NCBI GenBank assembly: GCA_015689645.1
Contig: WVSM01000005.1
Span: 1-64,000 of the forward strand
DNA: 64,000 nucleotides
Direction of reading: 5' to 3'
Origin: Rhodobacterales bacterium HKCCE4037
Lineage (GTDB): Bacteria; Pseudomonadota; Alphaproteobacteria; Rhodobacterales; Rhodobacteraceae
Both the position numbers and the translations under genes were made by a program. Of the stretch, positions 46,267-55,506 are shown piece after piece; position 1 is the first letter of the stretch, and every line of letters begins with the position of its first letter. The notes beneath the pieces were generated by a model. The model searched no databases. It was not told where the DNA came from and was given only the letters and a program-made list of their open reading frames with translations.

Positions 46267-47579
46267 GCGACGCGCGCTCCATTCTTTTGAAATTGCGTGG
46301 CGGCGAGGCGCTGACGGAAGCCGAGTTGACGTGGTTCGCCGAGGGGTTGGCGACCGGCGATGTCAGCGATGCCCAGGCCGGCGCCTTCGCCATGGCGGTG
46401 TGCCAGAACGGACTCGGTGACGAGGGACGGGTGCAACTCACGAACGCGATGCGCGACAGCGGGCGCAAGCTGAAGTGGCGGCTGGACGGGCCGGTTCTCG
46501 ACAAGCATTCCACCGGCGGCGTGGGGGATTGCGTATCGCTGGTTCTGGCCCCGGCCCTGGCCGCATGCGGGGCATATGTTCCGATGATTTCGGGGCGCGG
46601 TCTTGGCCATACGGGCGGCACGCTCGACAAGCTGGAGTCGATCCCCGGCTACACGGTCGACGTTTCGCCCGATGATCTTCAGGAAATCGTCACCGATATC
46701 GGGTGCGCCATCGTCAGCGCCTCGGCCGATATCGCGCCTGCCGATAAGCGCCTTTACGCGGTGCGCGATGTGACCGGCACCGTCGCCTCGATCGACCTGA
46801 TCACCGCTTCGATCCTGTCCAAGAAACTCGCCGCCGGGCTTGAGGCGCTGATCCTCGACGTGAAGGTCGGGACGGGCGCGTTCATGGGAGATGAGCGGCA
46901 GGCGCTGGCATTGGCGCAGGCGCTGGTCGGCACGGCGCAGGGGGCGGGCTGCATGACGTCGGCCCTCGTGACGGACATGAACCAGCCGCTCGCCAATGCG
47001 GCGGGCAATGCGCTGGAGATCATCAAGGTGATGGAGGTTCTGACCGGCGCGTCGGGCGCAGCCGAGACCGCGTTGCACAGGCTGACGGTCGCGCTTGGTG
47101 GCGAGGTGCTGGCACTCGGTGGGCTGGCGCAGGATGCCGAGGATGGCGAGGAACGGATCGCGCGTGCCCTTGCGGGTGGCGAGGCGGCGACAATCTTCGG
47201 CGAAATGGTCGCGGAACTGGGCGGCCCCGCTGATTTCGTGGAACGCTGGCCGGATCGTCTTCCGGCGGCGCGCGTGATGATCGACATTCACGCGGGCGAC
47301 GGCGGTGTCGTTTCGGGGGTCGATACGCGCGCGCTGGGGGAGGTCGTCGTCGCGCTTGGCGGTGGCCGGCAGCGCGAAGGCGATCGCATCGACCCGGCCG
47401 TGGGACTGAGCGACATTGCCCGGATCGGCACGGCCGTGGACGACACCGTGCCGCTCGCGCGCATCCATTGTGCCAGCGAAGAGGATGGACGCGGCGTGGC
47501 CGCGAAACTGCGGCAGGCCTTCCAATTGTCGGACCGGGCAGTCTCTCCGCCGCCGCTGATCCACGAAAGGATCGCCTGA
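46263..47579 (+). CDS. deoA: Thymidine phosphorylase
   Basis: 438 residues, with LDKHSTGGVGD and GRGLGHTGGTLDKLESIPG of the nucleoside phosphorylase II family. It splits thymidine or deoxyuridine into base and deoxyribose 1-phosphate. The start at 46263 overlaps the cdd stop by ATGA, and its own stop overlaps deoB by TGATG. Length agrees with E. coli DeoA. Confidence 0.97.
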   Translation: MSDARSILLKLRGGEALTEAELTWFAEGLATGDVSDAQAGAFAMAVCQNGLGDEGRVQLTNAMRDSGRKLKWRLDGPVLDKHSTGGVGDCVSLVLAPALAACGAYVPMISGRGLGHTGGTLDKLESIPGYTVDVSPDDLQEIVTDIGCAIVSASADIAPADKRLYAVRDVTGTVASIDLITASILSKKLAAGLEALILDVKVGTGAFMGDERQALALAQALVGTAQGAGCMTSALVTDMNQPLANAAGNALEIIKVMEVLTGASGAAETALHRLTVALGGEVLALGGLAQDAEDGEERIARALAGGEAATIFGEMVAELGGPADFVERWPDRLPAARVMIDIHAGDGGVVSGVDTRALGEVVVALGGGRQREGDRIDPAVGLSDIARIGTAVDDTVPLARIHCASEEDGRGVAAKLRQAFQLSDRAVSPPPLIHERIA

Positions 47580-48787
47580 TGGCCCGTGCTTTCCTTGTGG
47601 TGATGGATTCCGTCGGCATTGGCGGCGCGCCGGATGCGGACAAGTTCTTCAACGATGGTGTCCCCGACACCGGGTCGAACACCGTGGGTCACATCGCGCA
47701 AGCCTGCGCCGAGGGACGGGCGGAGGAGGGGCGCAGCGGGCTTCTGAATCTGCCCAACCTCGATGCACTGGGTCTTGGCGCGGCAGTGCGCCTGGCTTCG
47801 GGCGCGCGGGCGGAGGGGCTGGATGCGCTGCCGGAGGGGCTGTGGGGCGTCGCCGAGGAGGTTTCTCCCGGCAAGGACACGCCGACTGGCCACTGGGAAC
47901 TGGCCGGTCTGCCTGTACCGTGGGACTGGACCTACTTTGCCGACAAGACCGACTCCTTTCCCGACGATCTGATCGCCGAGGTCTGCCGATTGGCGGGCAC
48001 CGAGGGCATTCACGGCAACAAGCACTCGAACGGCGTGAAGATCATCGAGGAATTCGGCGCGCAGCATCAGCGGGACGGCTGGCCGATCTGCTATACCTCA
48101 GCCGACAGCGTGTTCCAGATCGCGGCCCACGAGGAGAGCTTCGGACTCCAGCGGTTGCTGACGCTCTGCGAGGATATCGCCCCGACGCTTCACGAGATGC
48201 GGGTGGGCCGGGTCATCGCGCGGCCGTTCGTCGGCAGACGCGGCGACTACACGCGCACGTCCAACCGGCGCGATTTCGCGATCGAGCCGCCAAAGCCGAC
48301 CCTGCTTGATTGGGCGGTGACCGAGGGCCGGCAGACCTACGCCATCGGCAAGATCAAGGATATCTTCGCTGGCCGGGGTGTGACCCACGCGATGAAGGGC
48401 CCGGATGCGGAGTTGATGGCACATCTCGCGACAACCGTTGACGAGGCGGTCGACGGCAGCCTGACCTTCGCCAATTTCGTGGAATTCGACAGCCTCTACG
48501 GCCATCGCCGGGATATTTCCGGCTACGCCGGGCACCTTGAATGGTTCGACGCCGCAATCGCGCCGATCCTCGCGGCCCTGCGCCCTGACGACCTGATGAT
48601 CTTCACCGCCGACCATGGCAACGACCCCAGCTGGACAGGCACCGATCACACGCGCGAGCGGGTTCCGGTCCTTGCGGCCGGGCCGTATTCAGGGCAAGTC
48701 GGCGTCCGTGGATTTGTCGATGTGGCGGCCTCCGTGGCCCATCATCTCGGGTTGGACGCGCGGGGCGCGGGGGAGAGTTTCCTGTGA
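47579..48787 (+). CDS. deoB: Phosphopentomutase
   Basis: 402 residues, alkaline phosphatase-type fold: VMDSVGIGGAPDA at the N-terminus (metal Asp), DTPTGHWE with the catalytic Thr, and TADHGNDPS near the C-terminus. It interconverts pentose 1- and 5-phosphates. Its ATG is part of a TGATG overlap with deoA, and its stop overlaps the add start. Length is that of the bacterial family. Confidence 0.97.
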   Translation: MARAFLVVMDSVGIGGAPDADKFFNDGVPDTGSNTVGHIAQACAEGRAEEGRSGLLNLPNLDALGLGAAVRLASGARAEGLDALPEGLWGVAEEVSPGKDTPTGHWELAGLPVPWDWTYFADKTDSFPDDLIAEVCRLAGTEGIHGNKHSNGVKIIEEFGAQHQRDGWPICYTSADSVFQIAAHEESFGLQRLLTLCEDIAPTLHEMRVGRVIARPFVGRRGDYTRTSNRRDFAIEPPKPTLLDWAVTEGRQTYAIGKIKDIFAGRGVTHAMKGPDAELMAHLATTVDEAVDGSLTFANFVEFDSLYGHRRDISGYAGHLEWFDAAIAPILAALRPDDLMIFTADHGNDPSWTGTDHTRERVPVLAAGPYSGQVGVRGFVDVAASVAHHLGLDARGAGESFL

Positions 48788-49758
48788 GAGAGCTGCCGAA
48801 GATCGAGCTGCACCTGCACCATGAGGGCGCGGCTCCGCCCGCGTTCATCCGCGGTCTGGCGTCGGAAAAGCGCGTCGATCTGAGCCGCATCTTCCGCGAG
48901 GACGGCAGCTATGCCTACCGCGATTTCAACCACTTCCTGTCGGTTTACGAGGCGGCGACCAGCGTTCTGACCGGGCCGGAGGAGTTCGCCCGGCTGACCC
49001 GCGCGGTGCTGGAGGAAAGCGCAGCCCATGGTGTGGTCTATTCCGAGACCTTCCTCAGCCCCGATTTCTGTGGCGGTGGCGACGTGACGGCATGGCTCGA
49101 GTATCTCGCCGCGATCCGGGAGGCCGCCGATGAGGCCGAGCGCGACCTCGGCATCACCCTGCGCGGCATCGTCACCTGCATCCGCCATTTCGGGCCGGAA
49201 CAGGCGAAGACAGCGGCCGTCTGCGCGGCGGAAACGGCGGGCGACTGGATCGTGGGCTTCGGCATGGCGGGCGACGAGATGGTCGGCCACCACCGCGATT
49301 ACATCTGGTCGTTCGACTGCGCGAGGGAGGCGGGTTTGAAGATCACCACCCACGCCGGCGAATGGGGCGGCGCGGCCTCTGTCCGCGAGGCGGTGGACGA
49401 CATCAACCCGGCCCGGATCGGCCACGGGGTGCAGGCCATCGACGACCTTGCCCTTGTCGACGTGCTGGCCGAACGCGGCATCGTTTTGGAGGTCTGCCCA
49501 GGCTCGAACGTGTTTCTCGGTGTCTATCCCAGCCTCGCCAAACATCCGATACAGCGCCTGCGCGAGCGCGGCGTGAAGGTCACCGTCTCGACCGACGATC
49601 CGCCGTTCTTCCACACGACGATGACCCGCGAATTCGAGGCGCTGGAAAAAACTTTCGGCTGGGGCGAAGAGGATTTCGCCGAAGTCACCGAAAACGCTCT
49701 GGCCGCCGCCTTCTGCAACGACGAGACCAAAGACAAGATCCGGGAGCGCCTGACATGA
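48784..49758 (+). CDS. add: Adenosine deaminase
   Basis: 324 residues from a GTG start that overlaps the deoB stop. Metal ligands are in LHLHHEGA (HxH), the third His and Glu in [10 protein letters not shown], and [11 protein letters not shown] holds the fourth ligand Asp. It deaminates adenosine or deoxyadenosine to inosine. The stop overlaps upp by ATGA, so salvage genes are translated as a chain. Confidence 0.95.
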   Translation: MRELPKIELHLHHEGAAPPAFIRGLASEKRVDLSRIFREDGSYAYRDFNHFLSVYEAATSVLTGPEEFARLTRAVLEESAAHGVVYSETFLSPDFCGGGDVTAWLEYLAAIREAADEAERDLGITLRGIVTCIRHFGPEQAKTAAVCAAETAGDWIVGFGMAGDEMVGHHRDYIWSFDCAREAGLKITTHAGEWGGAASVREAVDDINPARIGHGVQAIDDLALVDVLAERGIVLEVCPGSNVFLGVYPSLAKHPIQRLRERGVKVTVSTDDPPFFHTTMTREFEALEKTFGWGEEDFAEVTENALAAAFCNDETKDKIRERLT

Positions 49759-50387
49759 CCGAACACCTGACCGTGGTGGATCACCCGCTTGTGCAGCACA
49801 AGCTGACGCTGATGCGCGACAAGAGCACATCGACCAAGTCGTTCCGGCAATTGCTGCGTGAGATCAGCCACTTGCTGGCCTACGAGGTGACGCGCAACCT
49901 GCCGATGACCACGATGGAGGTGGAAACGCCATTGGAAACCATGCAGGCCCCAACCATCGCCGGCAAGAAGCTGGCGCTTGTGTCGATCCTGCGGGCGGGC
50001 AACGGGTTGCTGGATGGTATCCTTGAGCTTGTCCCCAACGCGCGCGTAGGCTTCGTGGGCCTTTACCGCGACCCGGAAACGCTGCAGCCGGTCCAGTATT
50101 ACTACAAGGTGCCGGAGGCCATCGAAGAGCGCCTGACCATCGTTGTCGATCCGATGCTCGCCACCGGCAATTCGTCGGCTGCGGCCATCGACCTGCTGAA
50201 GGAAGGGGGGGCGACGAACATCCGCTTTTTGTGCCTGCTGGCCGCGCCTGAAGGGGTTGCGCGCATGAAGGAGGCGCACCCCGATGTCCCCATCGTGACG
50301 GCCGCGCTCGACAGCCATCTCAACGATCACGGGTATATCGTGCCGGGACTCGGGGATGCGGGCGACCGAATGTTCGGCACGAAATAG
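49755..50387 (+). CDS. upp: Uracil phosphoribosyltransferase
   Basis: 210 residues. The PRPP-binding motif [15 protein letters not shown] is clear, with [12 protein letters not shown] as the other substrate loop. It makes UMP from uracil and PRPP, using uracil released by upstream salvage reactions. It ends the operon; no clear terminator is visible in the 75 bp that follow. Confidence 0.97.
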   Translation: MTEHLTVVDHPLVQHKLTLMRDKSTSTKSFRQLLREISHLLAYEVTRNLPMTTMEVETPLETMQAPTIAGKKLALVSILRAGNGLLDGILELVPNARVGFVGLYRDPETLQPVQYYYKVPEAIEERLTIVVDPMLATGNSSAAAIDLLKEGGATNIRFLCLLAAPEGVARMKEAHPDVPIVTAALDSHLNDHGYIVPGLGDAGDRMFGTK

Positions 50388-50462
50388 TCCTTTGCCCGCC
50401 TTTACTTAACGGCACGACTCCTCCAGACTATCCACAAGCGATGTCTGTGGGGGATTTTTCGC

Positions 50463-51251
50463 ATGTCGAAGACGTTAAGTCTGCGCGCTGCTGTTGTCGG
50501 TCTGTCTGTCGGGCTTGCTGCAAGCAGCGCATCATTTGCACAAGGTGTGCCGGCAGAAACGCCGCCGTCGAGCTATTCCGGCGAGCAATATGTCGACAGC
50601 CGCGGCTGCGTGTTCGTGCGCGTGGGCTATGGCGCCGGGACGAACTGGGTGCCACGCGTCGGGCGTGACCGCCAGCCGATCTGCGGCTACCAGCCCACCG
50701 GTGGAGGCGGCGCTGCCGCTCCTGATCCGTTCTCGAACGACAGTGTCGTGGTGATCGGGGCCGAGCCTGCGGCCCCCGCGCCGGCCGCCCCACGGGCACC
50801 GGCCCCCGTGATTGCCGCCGCCCCGGCCCCCGCGCCCGTGGCGCCGCAGGTCCGTGTGACCACCCCGGCGCCGGTCACGATTGTCGCGCCTGCTGCGGTC
50901 GGCGGGAATTGCGCCAACCTTCCTGCCGCCCATCAGCCCTATTTCACCGGCGACGATGTGCGTTGCGGCCCGCAGGCGGTTCATCCCGGCGATGGGCGTG
51001 CGATCGGGGACCAATCCCTGTTGGCGCCTGCCGTGACCGATGGGGTGACGGGCATCCCGCGCAGCTTCGTTCTGACCGCGCCACCGCCGGGCTACCAATT
51101 CGCTTGGGACGATGGCCGCCTGAACCCTTATCGGGGCCTCGGCACCGCAGCGGGTGAGGCGCAGATGCGCATGGTCTGGACCGATACGGTGCCACGGCGC
51201 CTCGTCGCTATCCCGATCAACGCCGGTCAGGTTGCCGTCCTTCGCCGGTGA
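50463..51251 (+). CDS. Secreted Ala/Pro-rich protein, unknown function
   Basis: 262 residues: signal peptide (ending ASSASFAQ), a conserved block with YVDSRGCVFVRVGYGAGTNW and ICGYQPT, then a low-complexity Ala/Pro/Val linker (about 98-145) and a C-terminal block from about 160. Four Cys are present, C49 and C78 in the first block and two in the second, which might form disulfides. The first block recurs in Rhodobacteraceae envelope proteins; I do not know its role. Predicted periplasmic or surface-attached. The site GGGGGAT precedes the ATG. Confidence 0.75.
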   Translation: MSKTLSLRAAVVGLSVGLAASSASFAQGVPAETPPSSYSGEQYVDSRGCVFVRVGYGAGTNWVPRVGRDRQPICGYQPTGGGGAAAPDPFSNDSVVVIGAEPAAPAPAAPRAPAPVIAAAPAPAPVAPQVRVTTPAPVTIVAPAAVGGNCANLPAAHQPYFTGDDVRCGPQAVHPGDGRAIGDQSLLAPAVTDGVTGIPRSFVLTAPPPGYQFAWDDGRLNPYRGLGTAAGEAQMRMVWTDTVPRRLVAIPINAGQVAVLRR

Positions 51252-51266
51252 CCCTCGGGCCTTGGG

Positions 51267-52286
51267 TCAGTCGGCGCAGATTTCCTGCAGGCTGACCCAA
51301 TCACCGTCACTGAGCACCGGATCGGCCTGCTGACCGCGCATCGGGTCGGCCTCGATCAGCCCCAGAACGGTCTCTCCGGACACGTCCCGCGCGAACGCGT
51401 AGGGTTGGGACGATATCCGCGCCTCGGCAAAACGGTCCAGCAGGGCGGCCTCGTCGGTGCGCGGCGTCTCGTGGCTGAGCAGGTCGGCGGCGTGGGCGTG
51501 GATCGGGTCGGAGGCGATCTCGCCCGTCGTGAGCAGGCGGAACGTGACGCCGAGCCCGGCGTGGCGCAGCAAGCTTTCGACGGGGTCGTGCACATTGGCC
51601 CGCACCCGTTCGGCCAGCAGATACCCAGCGAAGACCTCGGGTGTCTCGAAATCCTCGGCCAGGTCAGCCGAGGCGATGACGATATTGCCCGGCAGGGTCA
51701 GCGTGTCGGGGATGGTCTCGGGAAACATCACGATCTGCGGCGGCGCGTCTGTTCCATAGGTCCGGCTGGCCATGCGCAGAAGGGCGGCGCGTCCCCCGGC
51801 GCCACCACAGGGACGGCCCGCGATGACGGCGATCTCGCCCAGAAGCTGGTGGCCGATTTCAAGCCGCTTGGCGGGCGGCAGCAGCGAGACGGTCTGCCGG
51901 ATCAGCGCATCGGGCAGCCAGAATATCCCGAGCAGCAGAGCGATGACGGCAAAGCCTGCGGACAGGTAGACGCGCAGGCGGCCGGGACGGGGGCGGGACC
52001 GGGCAATGGCCGAGCGGATGCGCTCGATCGCTTCGATCATCTCCGGGTCAGAGAGTTCTAGCTCCTCCGCACTGTCGGCGGCGGGCGCATAGAGCGCAGG
52101 CACCTTGCCGGGGTTCAGTCGCTCGACGGCCGGCAGGGACCAATGGCCGAGCGCGCTGCCAGAGGCCGATGACATGACGAGAGACGCATCGCCGAGCGAC
52201 ACGATCACCTCGCGGCGCTGATCCTCGACCGTCTCGCGCCAGAGGCCGATGGCCTCGAGCCGCCTGTATTCCTTGAGCGCTGTCAT
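51267..52286 (-). CDS. Membrane protein resembling a degenerate M48-type peptidase
   Basis: 339 residues with one clear membrane span (about 105-125, VYLSAGFAVIALLLGIFWLP). The region after it has the look of the M48 (HtpX/BepA-like) fold: VIASADLAEDFETPEVFAGYLLAERVRANVHDP, shown in part as AGYLLAERVRANVHDP, aligns with the HExxH helix but has Ala in place of the first His and Asn in place of the second. No catalytic zinc site is therefore expected. It may be a pseudo-enzyme or scaffold. Function unknown. Two convergent genes meet within 15 bp on its 3' side. Confidence 0.7.
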   Translation of the reverse strand: MTALKEYRRLEAIGLWRETVEDQRREVIVSLGDASLVMSSASGSALGHWSLPAVERLNPGKVPALYAPAADSAEELELSDPEMIEAIERIRSAIARSRPRPGRLRVYLSAGFAVIALLLGIFWLPDALIRQTVSLLPPAKRLEIGHQLLGEIAVIAGRPCGGAGGRAALLRMASRTYGTDAPPQIVMFPETIPDTLTLPGNIVIASADLAEDFETPEVFAGYLLAERVRANVHDPVESLLRHAGLGVTFRLLTTGEIASDPIHAHAADLLSHETPRTDEAALLDRFAEARISSQPYAFARDVSGETVLGLIEADPMRGQQADPVLSDGDWVSLQEICAD

Positions 52287-52386
52287 GGCCTGTGTGCGGT
52301 GCCCGGTGTTCTGCCACGCCGTGCGGGCGCGGTTGTTGGTCCGGGAATGCTACACGAGAGCTTGCGCCGCAACAATCGCGGGCACG

Positions 52387-52496
52387 CCAGAGCCTTGCAA
52401 GGCTCTGGCCCATCCCTTGCAAGGGATGGACCCCGCGCCGCGCGGCGCGGGGCAGGCCCATGCAAGGGCCTGCCCACACTTTTGCAAAAGTGTGGG
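52387..52496. repeat. Array of five hairpins, four TTGCAA-type (copy 2)
   Basis: Palindromes at 52387-52408 (with AGAGCCTTGCAAGGCTCT), 52410-52429 (CCATCCCTTGCAAGGGATGG), 52431-52452 (GC-only, no TTGCAA core), 52451-52474 (core altered to ATGCAA) and 52473-52496 (core TTTTGCAAAA). The array begins 4 nt after the acyl-CoA synthetase stop. It has the same order and orientation as copy 1 at 2841-2919, with two extra units. Confidence 0.85.
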
Positions 52497-52500
52497 CCGC

Positions 52501-54132
52501 CTAGAGGTCGGCGGCCTGTTTGCGCAGTTCGAACTTCTGGATCTTGCCGGTGGAGGTCTTGGGCAATTCGCCGAAAACGACGCGCTTGGGTGTCTTGAAC
52601 CCGGCCAGGTGGCTGCGCGCGAAGGAGATGATCTCGTCTGCGTCGCCCGTGGCGCCCTCCTTCAGTTCGATGAACGCACACGGCACCTCGCCCCATTTCT
52701 CGTCCGGCTTGGCCACCACTGCACAAAGCGACACGGCCGAATGGCGCATCAGCACGCCTTCGACCTCGACCGAACTGACGTTCTCGCCGCCGGAGATGAT
52801 GATATCCTTCGCGCGGTCGGCGATCTGGATGTAGCGGTCGGGGTGCTGCACGGCGAGGTCGCCGGTATGGAAGTAACCGCCGGCGAAGGCCTCGGCGGTG
52901 GCTTCGGGGTTCTTGTAATAGCCTTTCATTGTGGAATTGCCGCGCATCATGATCTCGCCCTGCGCGGTGCCGTCGAGCGGGATCTCCGCCATGGTCTCGG
53001 GATCCATCACGGTGATGTCGTCCATGTTCGGAAAGGCCACGCCCTGCCGCGCCTTGATGGCCGCGCGCTCCTCACCCTGAAGATCGCCCCAGCGATCCTC
53101 CTGCCAGGTGCACTCGGTGGCGGGGCCGTAGACCTCGGTCAACCCGTAGACCTGGGTGACATTGAAGCCCATCGGCTCGATCGCGGCCAGGGTCGCGGCG
53201 GCGGGCGGGGCGCCCGCGGTGAAGACCTCGACCACGTGATCGAAGTCGCGCCGCTCGGCGGGCTTGGCGTTGACGAGCATGTTCAGCACGATGGGCGCGC
53301 CGCCGAAATGGGTGACGCCTTCATCGGCTACGGCGTCGTAGATCGCCTTCGCGGTGATGTCGCGGCAGCAGACGGTTGTGCCGCCCACCGCGGGCATGGT
53401 CCAGACGTGGCACCAGTTGTTGCAGTGAAACAGCGGCACGATCGTCAGGTAGATCGGGTAGAGCGTCATCCGCCACGAGATCGGCGTTCCCATGGTGATG
53501 AGATACGCGCCCCGGTGATGATAAACGACACCCTTGGGCCGCCCGGTGGTGCCGGAGGTGTAGTTGAGCGCAAGGCTTTCCCATTCATCCTCGGGCATCG
53601 TCCACGGCGCTTCGGGATCGCCCTCGGCCAGCAAGTCTTCGTATGTGGTGTAACGGCCGGTGGCGGGGTGGCCCGCATCGGCGTCGGCACACTCGATGAC
53701 CGTCGGGGCAGGGCTTTCCATCGCCGCAATCGCCTCTTCCACCAGCGGCAGGAATTGCGTGTCGGCCAGTACCAGTTTCGCTTCGCCATGCTCGAGGATG
53801 TAGGTCACGGTCGCGACGTCCAGACGCGTGTTGATCGCATTCAGCACCGCACCCGCGGCGGGCACGCCGAAATGCGCCTCTACGTGGGGATAGGTGTTGG
53901 GCAGAACGGTCGCGACCACGTCGCCGGGTTCGATGCCGCGCGCAGCGAGTGCGGAGGCGAGGCGCGAGACGCGGTCGTGGTATTCGGCATAAGTCTTGCG
54001 ATGGGCGCCATCGACCACGGCAAGCCGCTGCGGAAACACCTTCGCGGCGCGCACGAGATGGCTGAGCGGCGTCAGTGGCACGAAATTCGCCGCGTTCTTC
54101 TCCAGCCCGGTTTCGTCCTTCATCCACCCCAT
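52501..54132 (-). CDS. AMP-binding acyl-CoA synthetase (DmdB-like or medium-chain)
   Basis: 543 residues. The ATP/AMP motif YTSGTTGRPKGVVYHH, the YGLTEVYGPATE motif and the C-terminal KDIIISGGENVSSVEVE and PKTSTGKIQK define the family. It links CoA to a carboxylic acid with ATP. The substrate could be a short or medium acyl chain; the FHCNNWCHVW region is shared with 3-methylmercaptopropionate-CoA ligases, so DmdB function is possible, unproven. Start ATG 54132 has GGGAGG 8 bp before it; an ATG at 54139 is out of frame. A TTGCAA hairpin array follows the stop. Confidence 0.88.
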   Translation of the reverse strand: MGWMKDETGLEKNAANFVPLTPLSHLVRAAKVFPQRLAVVDGAHRKTYAEYHDRVSRLASALAARGIEPGDVVATVLPNTYPHVEAHFGVPAAGAVLNAINTRLDVATVTYILEHGEAKLVLADTQFLPLVEEAIAAMESPAPTVIECADADAGHPATGRYTTYEDLLAEGDPEAPWTMPEDEWESLALNYTSGTTGRPKGVVYHHRGAYLITMGTPISWRMTLYPIYLTIVPLFHCNNWCHVWTMPAVGGTTVCCRDITAKAIYDAVADEGVTHFGGAPIVLNMLVNAKPAERRDFDHVVEVFTAGAPPAAATLAAIEPMGFNVTQVYGLTEVYGPATECTWQEDRWGDLQGEERAAIKARQGVAFPNMDDITVMDPETMAEIPLDGTAQGEIMMRGNSTMKGYYKNPEATAEAFAGGYFHTGDLAVQHPDRYIQIADRAKDIIISGGENVSSVEVEGVLMRHSAVSLCAVVAKPDEKWGEVPCAFIELKEGATGDADEIISFARSHLAGFKTPKRVVFGELPKTSTGKIQKFELRKQAADL

Positions 54133-54437
54133 GGCCCATGCCTCCCTTGCCAGACCTACCATTGCAGGCCGTGATGGCCGATTTCGCGGCGGAATGGAAG
54201 ATTTTCGGGAGGGGAAAGGCCGTCCACCCCGGGGTATGGGACAGGAGGGGTGGACGGCCGGGGCGTTGGACAGGTTGGCCAGTTTCAACGCCTCAGGGAC
54301 ACCACATTAACCCCGACAGCCGCGACCGGTTCCCGCAGCGCACCAAAAAATCCGCAGGTTATCCACAGATTTCCTTTGCGCACGGAGTCGCCGATGCTGT
54401 AGCGATATTTTCAAAACATACAAAATATGAGGCAAGC
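54133..54437. other. Divergent promoter stretch between acyl-CoA synthetase and outer-membrane protein genes
   Basis: No gene is supported here. The stretch contains a strong inverted repeat at 54218-54259 and an AT-rich part near 54395-54430, the likely promoter of the outer-membrane protein gene. Confidence 0.5.
54218..54259. repeat. Perfect 13-bp inverted repeat
   Basis: GGCCGTCCACCCC at 54218-54230 pairs with GGGGTGGACGGCC at 54247-54259 around a 16-base loop. It lies in the divergent control region, about 86 bp before the acyl-CoA synthetase start and 179 bp before the outer-membrane protein start. Could be an operator or an RNA hairpin. Confidence 0.7.
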
Positions 54438-55004
54438 ATGCAGTATTCTCGCGTTCTCGCGGTTTGTGCCGCGCTATTGATGACATCTCCGGCGTTCGCC
54501 CAGGACGGTGACTGGACCGGCCTTTATGGCGGGCTCCAGCTTGATTACACGTCGGTCGATTTGTCGGCACCGGGGGGCGGGGCCACCGTCAACGAGGGCA
54601 ATGGCCTGATGTACGGGCTGACCGGCGGCTACCGGCGTGACCTCGGGCAGATCGTTCTGGGTGCATCGGCCACCTGGACCATCGGAAATTTCGAGACCCC
54701 CCCGGTGGGTGGTGGTGCAGATAGCTCGTCTTTCGGCTCGCTGGCGACAGTCGGGATCGAGGCGGGCTACGACGTCGGCGATTTCCTTGTCTATGGCGAG
54801 GTCGGCCACACATGGGCGACCCGGACCGATGCCGGCGACTCGCGTCGGTTCGAAGGCGGCTGGCAATACGGCATCGGTGCCGATTTCATGCTGAACGACC
54901 AGGTCATGATCGGCGGCGGCATCACGCGCACCGATCTTGACGACTTCGGACCAAATGACGTGACGGTTACGGCGTTCGGGGCAAGGGCGGCCATCCGTTT
55001 CTGA
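54438..55004 (+). CDS. Outer-membrane beta-barrel protein
   Basis: 188 residues with a signal peptide (ending SPAFAQ) and alternating beta strands: WTGLYGGLQLDYTSVDL, GLTGGYRRDLGQIVLGASA, YGEVGHTWATRT and the terminal FGARAAIRF ending in Phe, as in outer-membrane barrels of the OmpA-like/porin-family class with eight strands. Start ATG 54438 has GAGG upstream. Likely a surface or structural protein; no specific role is seen. Confidence 0.85.
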   Translation: MQYSRVLAVCAALLMTSPAFAQDGDWTGLYGGLQLDYTSVDLSAPGGGATVNEGNGLMYGLTGGYRRDLGQIVLGASATWTIGNFETPPVGGGADSSSFGSLATVGIEAGYDVGDFLVYGEVGHTWATRTDAGDSRRFEGGWQYGIGADFMLNDQVMIGGGITRTDLDDFGPNDVTVTAFGARAAIRF

Positions 55005-55026
55005 CCAGACCAGACCGATCCTGCGC

Positions 55027-55419
55027 CTAGCCTGAGCGCAGGATCGAGGTCATCTTCTTGCCGCGCGCGACCTCGTCGACCAACTTGTCGAGGTAGCGGA
55101 CATTGCGGATCAGCTCGTCGTCGATCTCCTCCACGCGGTAGCCGCAGATCATTCCGGTGATGAGATGCGCGTTCGGGTTCAGCGTGGCCCGGTCGAAAAA
55201 GGTTTCGAAATCGACGCCCTCCTCGACAAGGCTCTGGATCGTGTCGTCGTCGAATCCGGTCAGCCAAGTGATGACCTTGTGCAGATCCTCACGAGGTTTG
55301 CCCTTGCGTTCGACCTTGTTGACATAGGCCGGGTAGATCTTCGCGAAGGACATGCGGGCGAAGGTTTCGCGGGGTGTTTTCGAGGATGCCAAGGCGTGCG
55401 CCTCCTTGAGTGGTGCCAT
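55027..55419 (-). CDS. DUF2200 family protein
   Basis: 130 residues, all soluble, with MSFAKIYPAYVNKVERKGK, EDLHKVITWLTGF and NAHLITGMICGYRVEEIDDE typical of DUF2200. No function is known and no catalytic motif is visible. ATG 55419 gives the longest sensible N-terminus; a later in-frame ATG at 55353 is also possible, starting at MSFAKIYP. It converges with the outer-membrane protein gene. Confidence 0.85.
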   Translation of the reverse strand: MAPLKEAHALASSKTPRETFARMSFAKIYPAYVNKVERKGKPREDLHKVITWLTGFDDDTIQSLVEEGVDFETFFDRATLNPNAHLITGMICGYRVEEIDDELIRNVRYLDKLVDEVARGKKMTSILRSG

Positions 55420-55506
55420 ACGGATACCACATGCCACGCGCGCTGAGATGAAAAGGCCCCGGCAGAAAATTCCACCGGGGCCGACTTCTGTTGGGCTGAA
55501 AACGGC

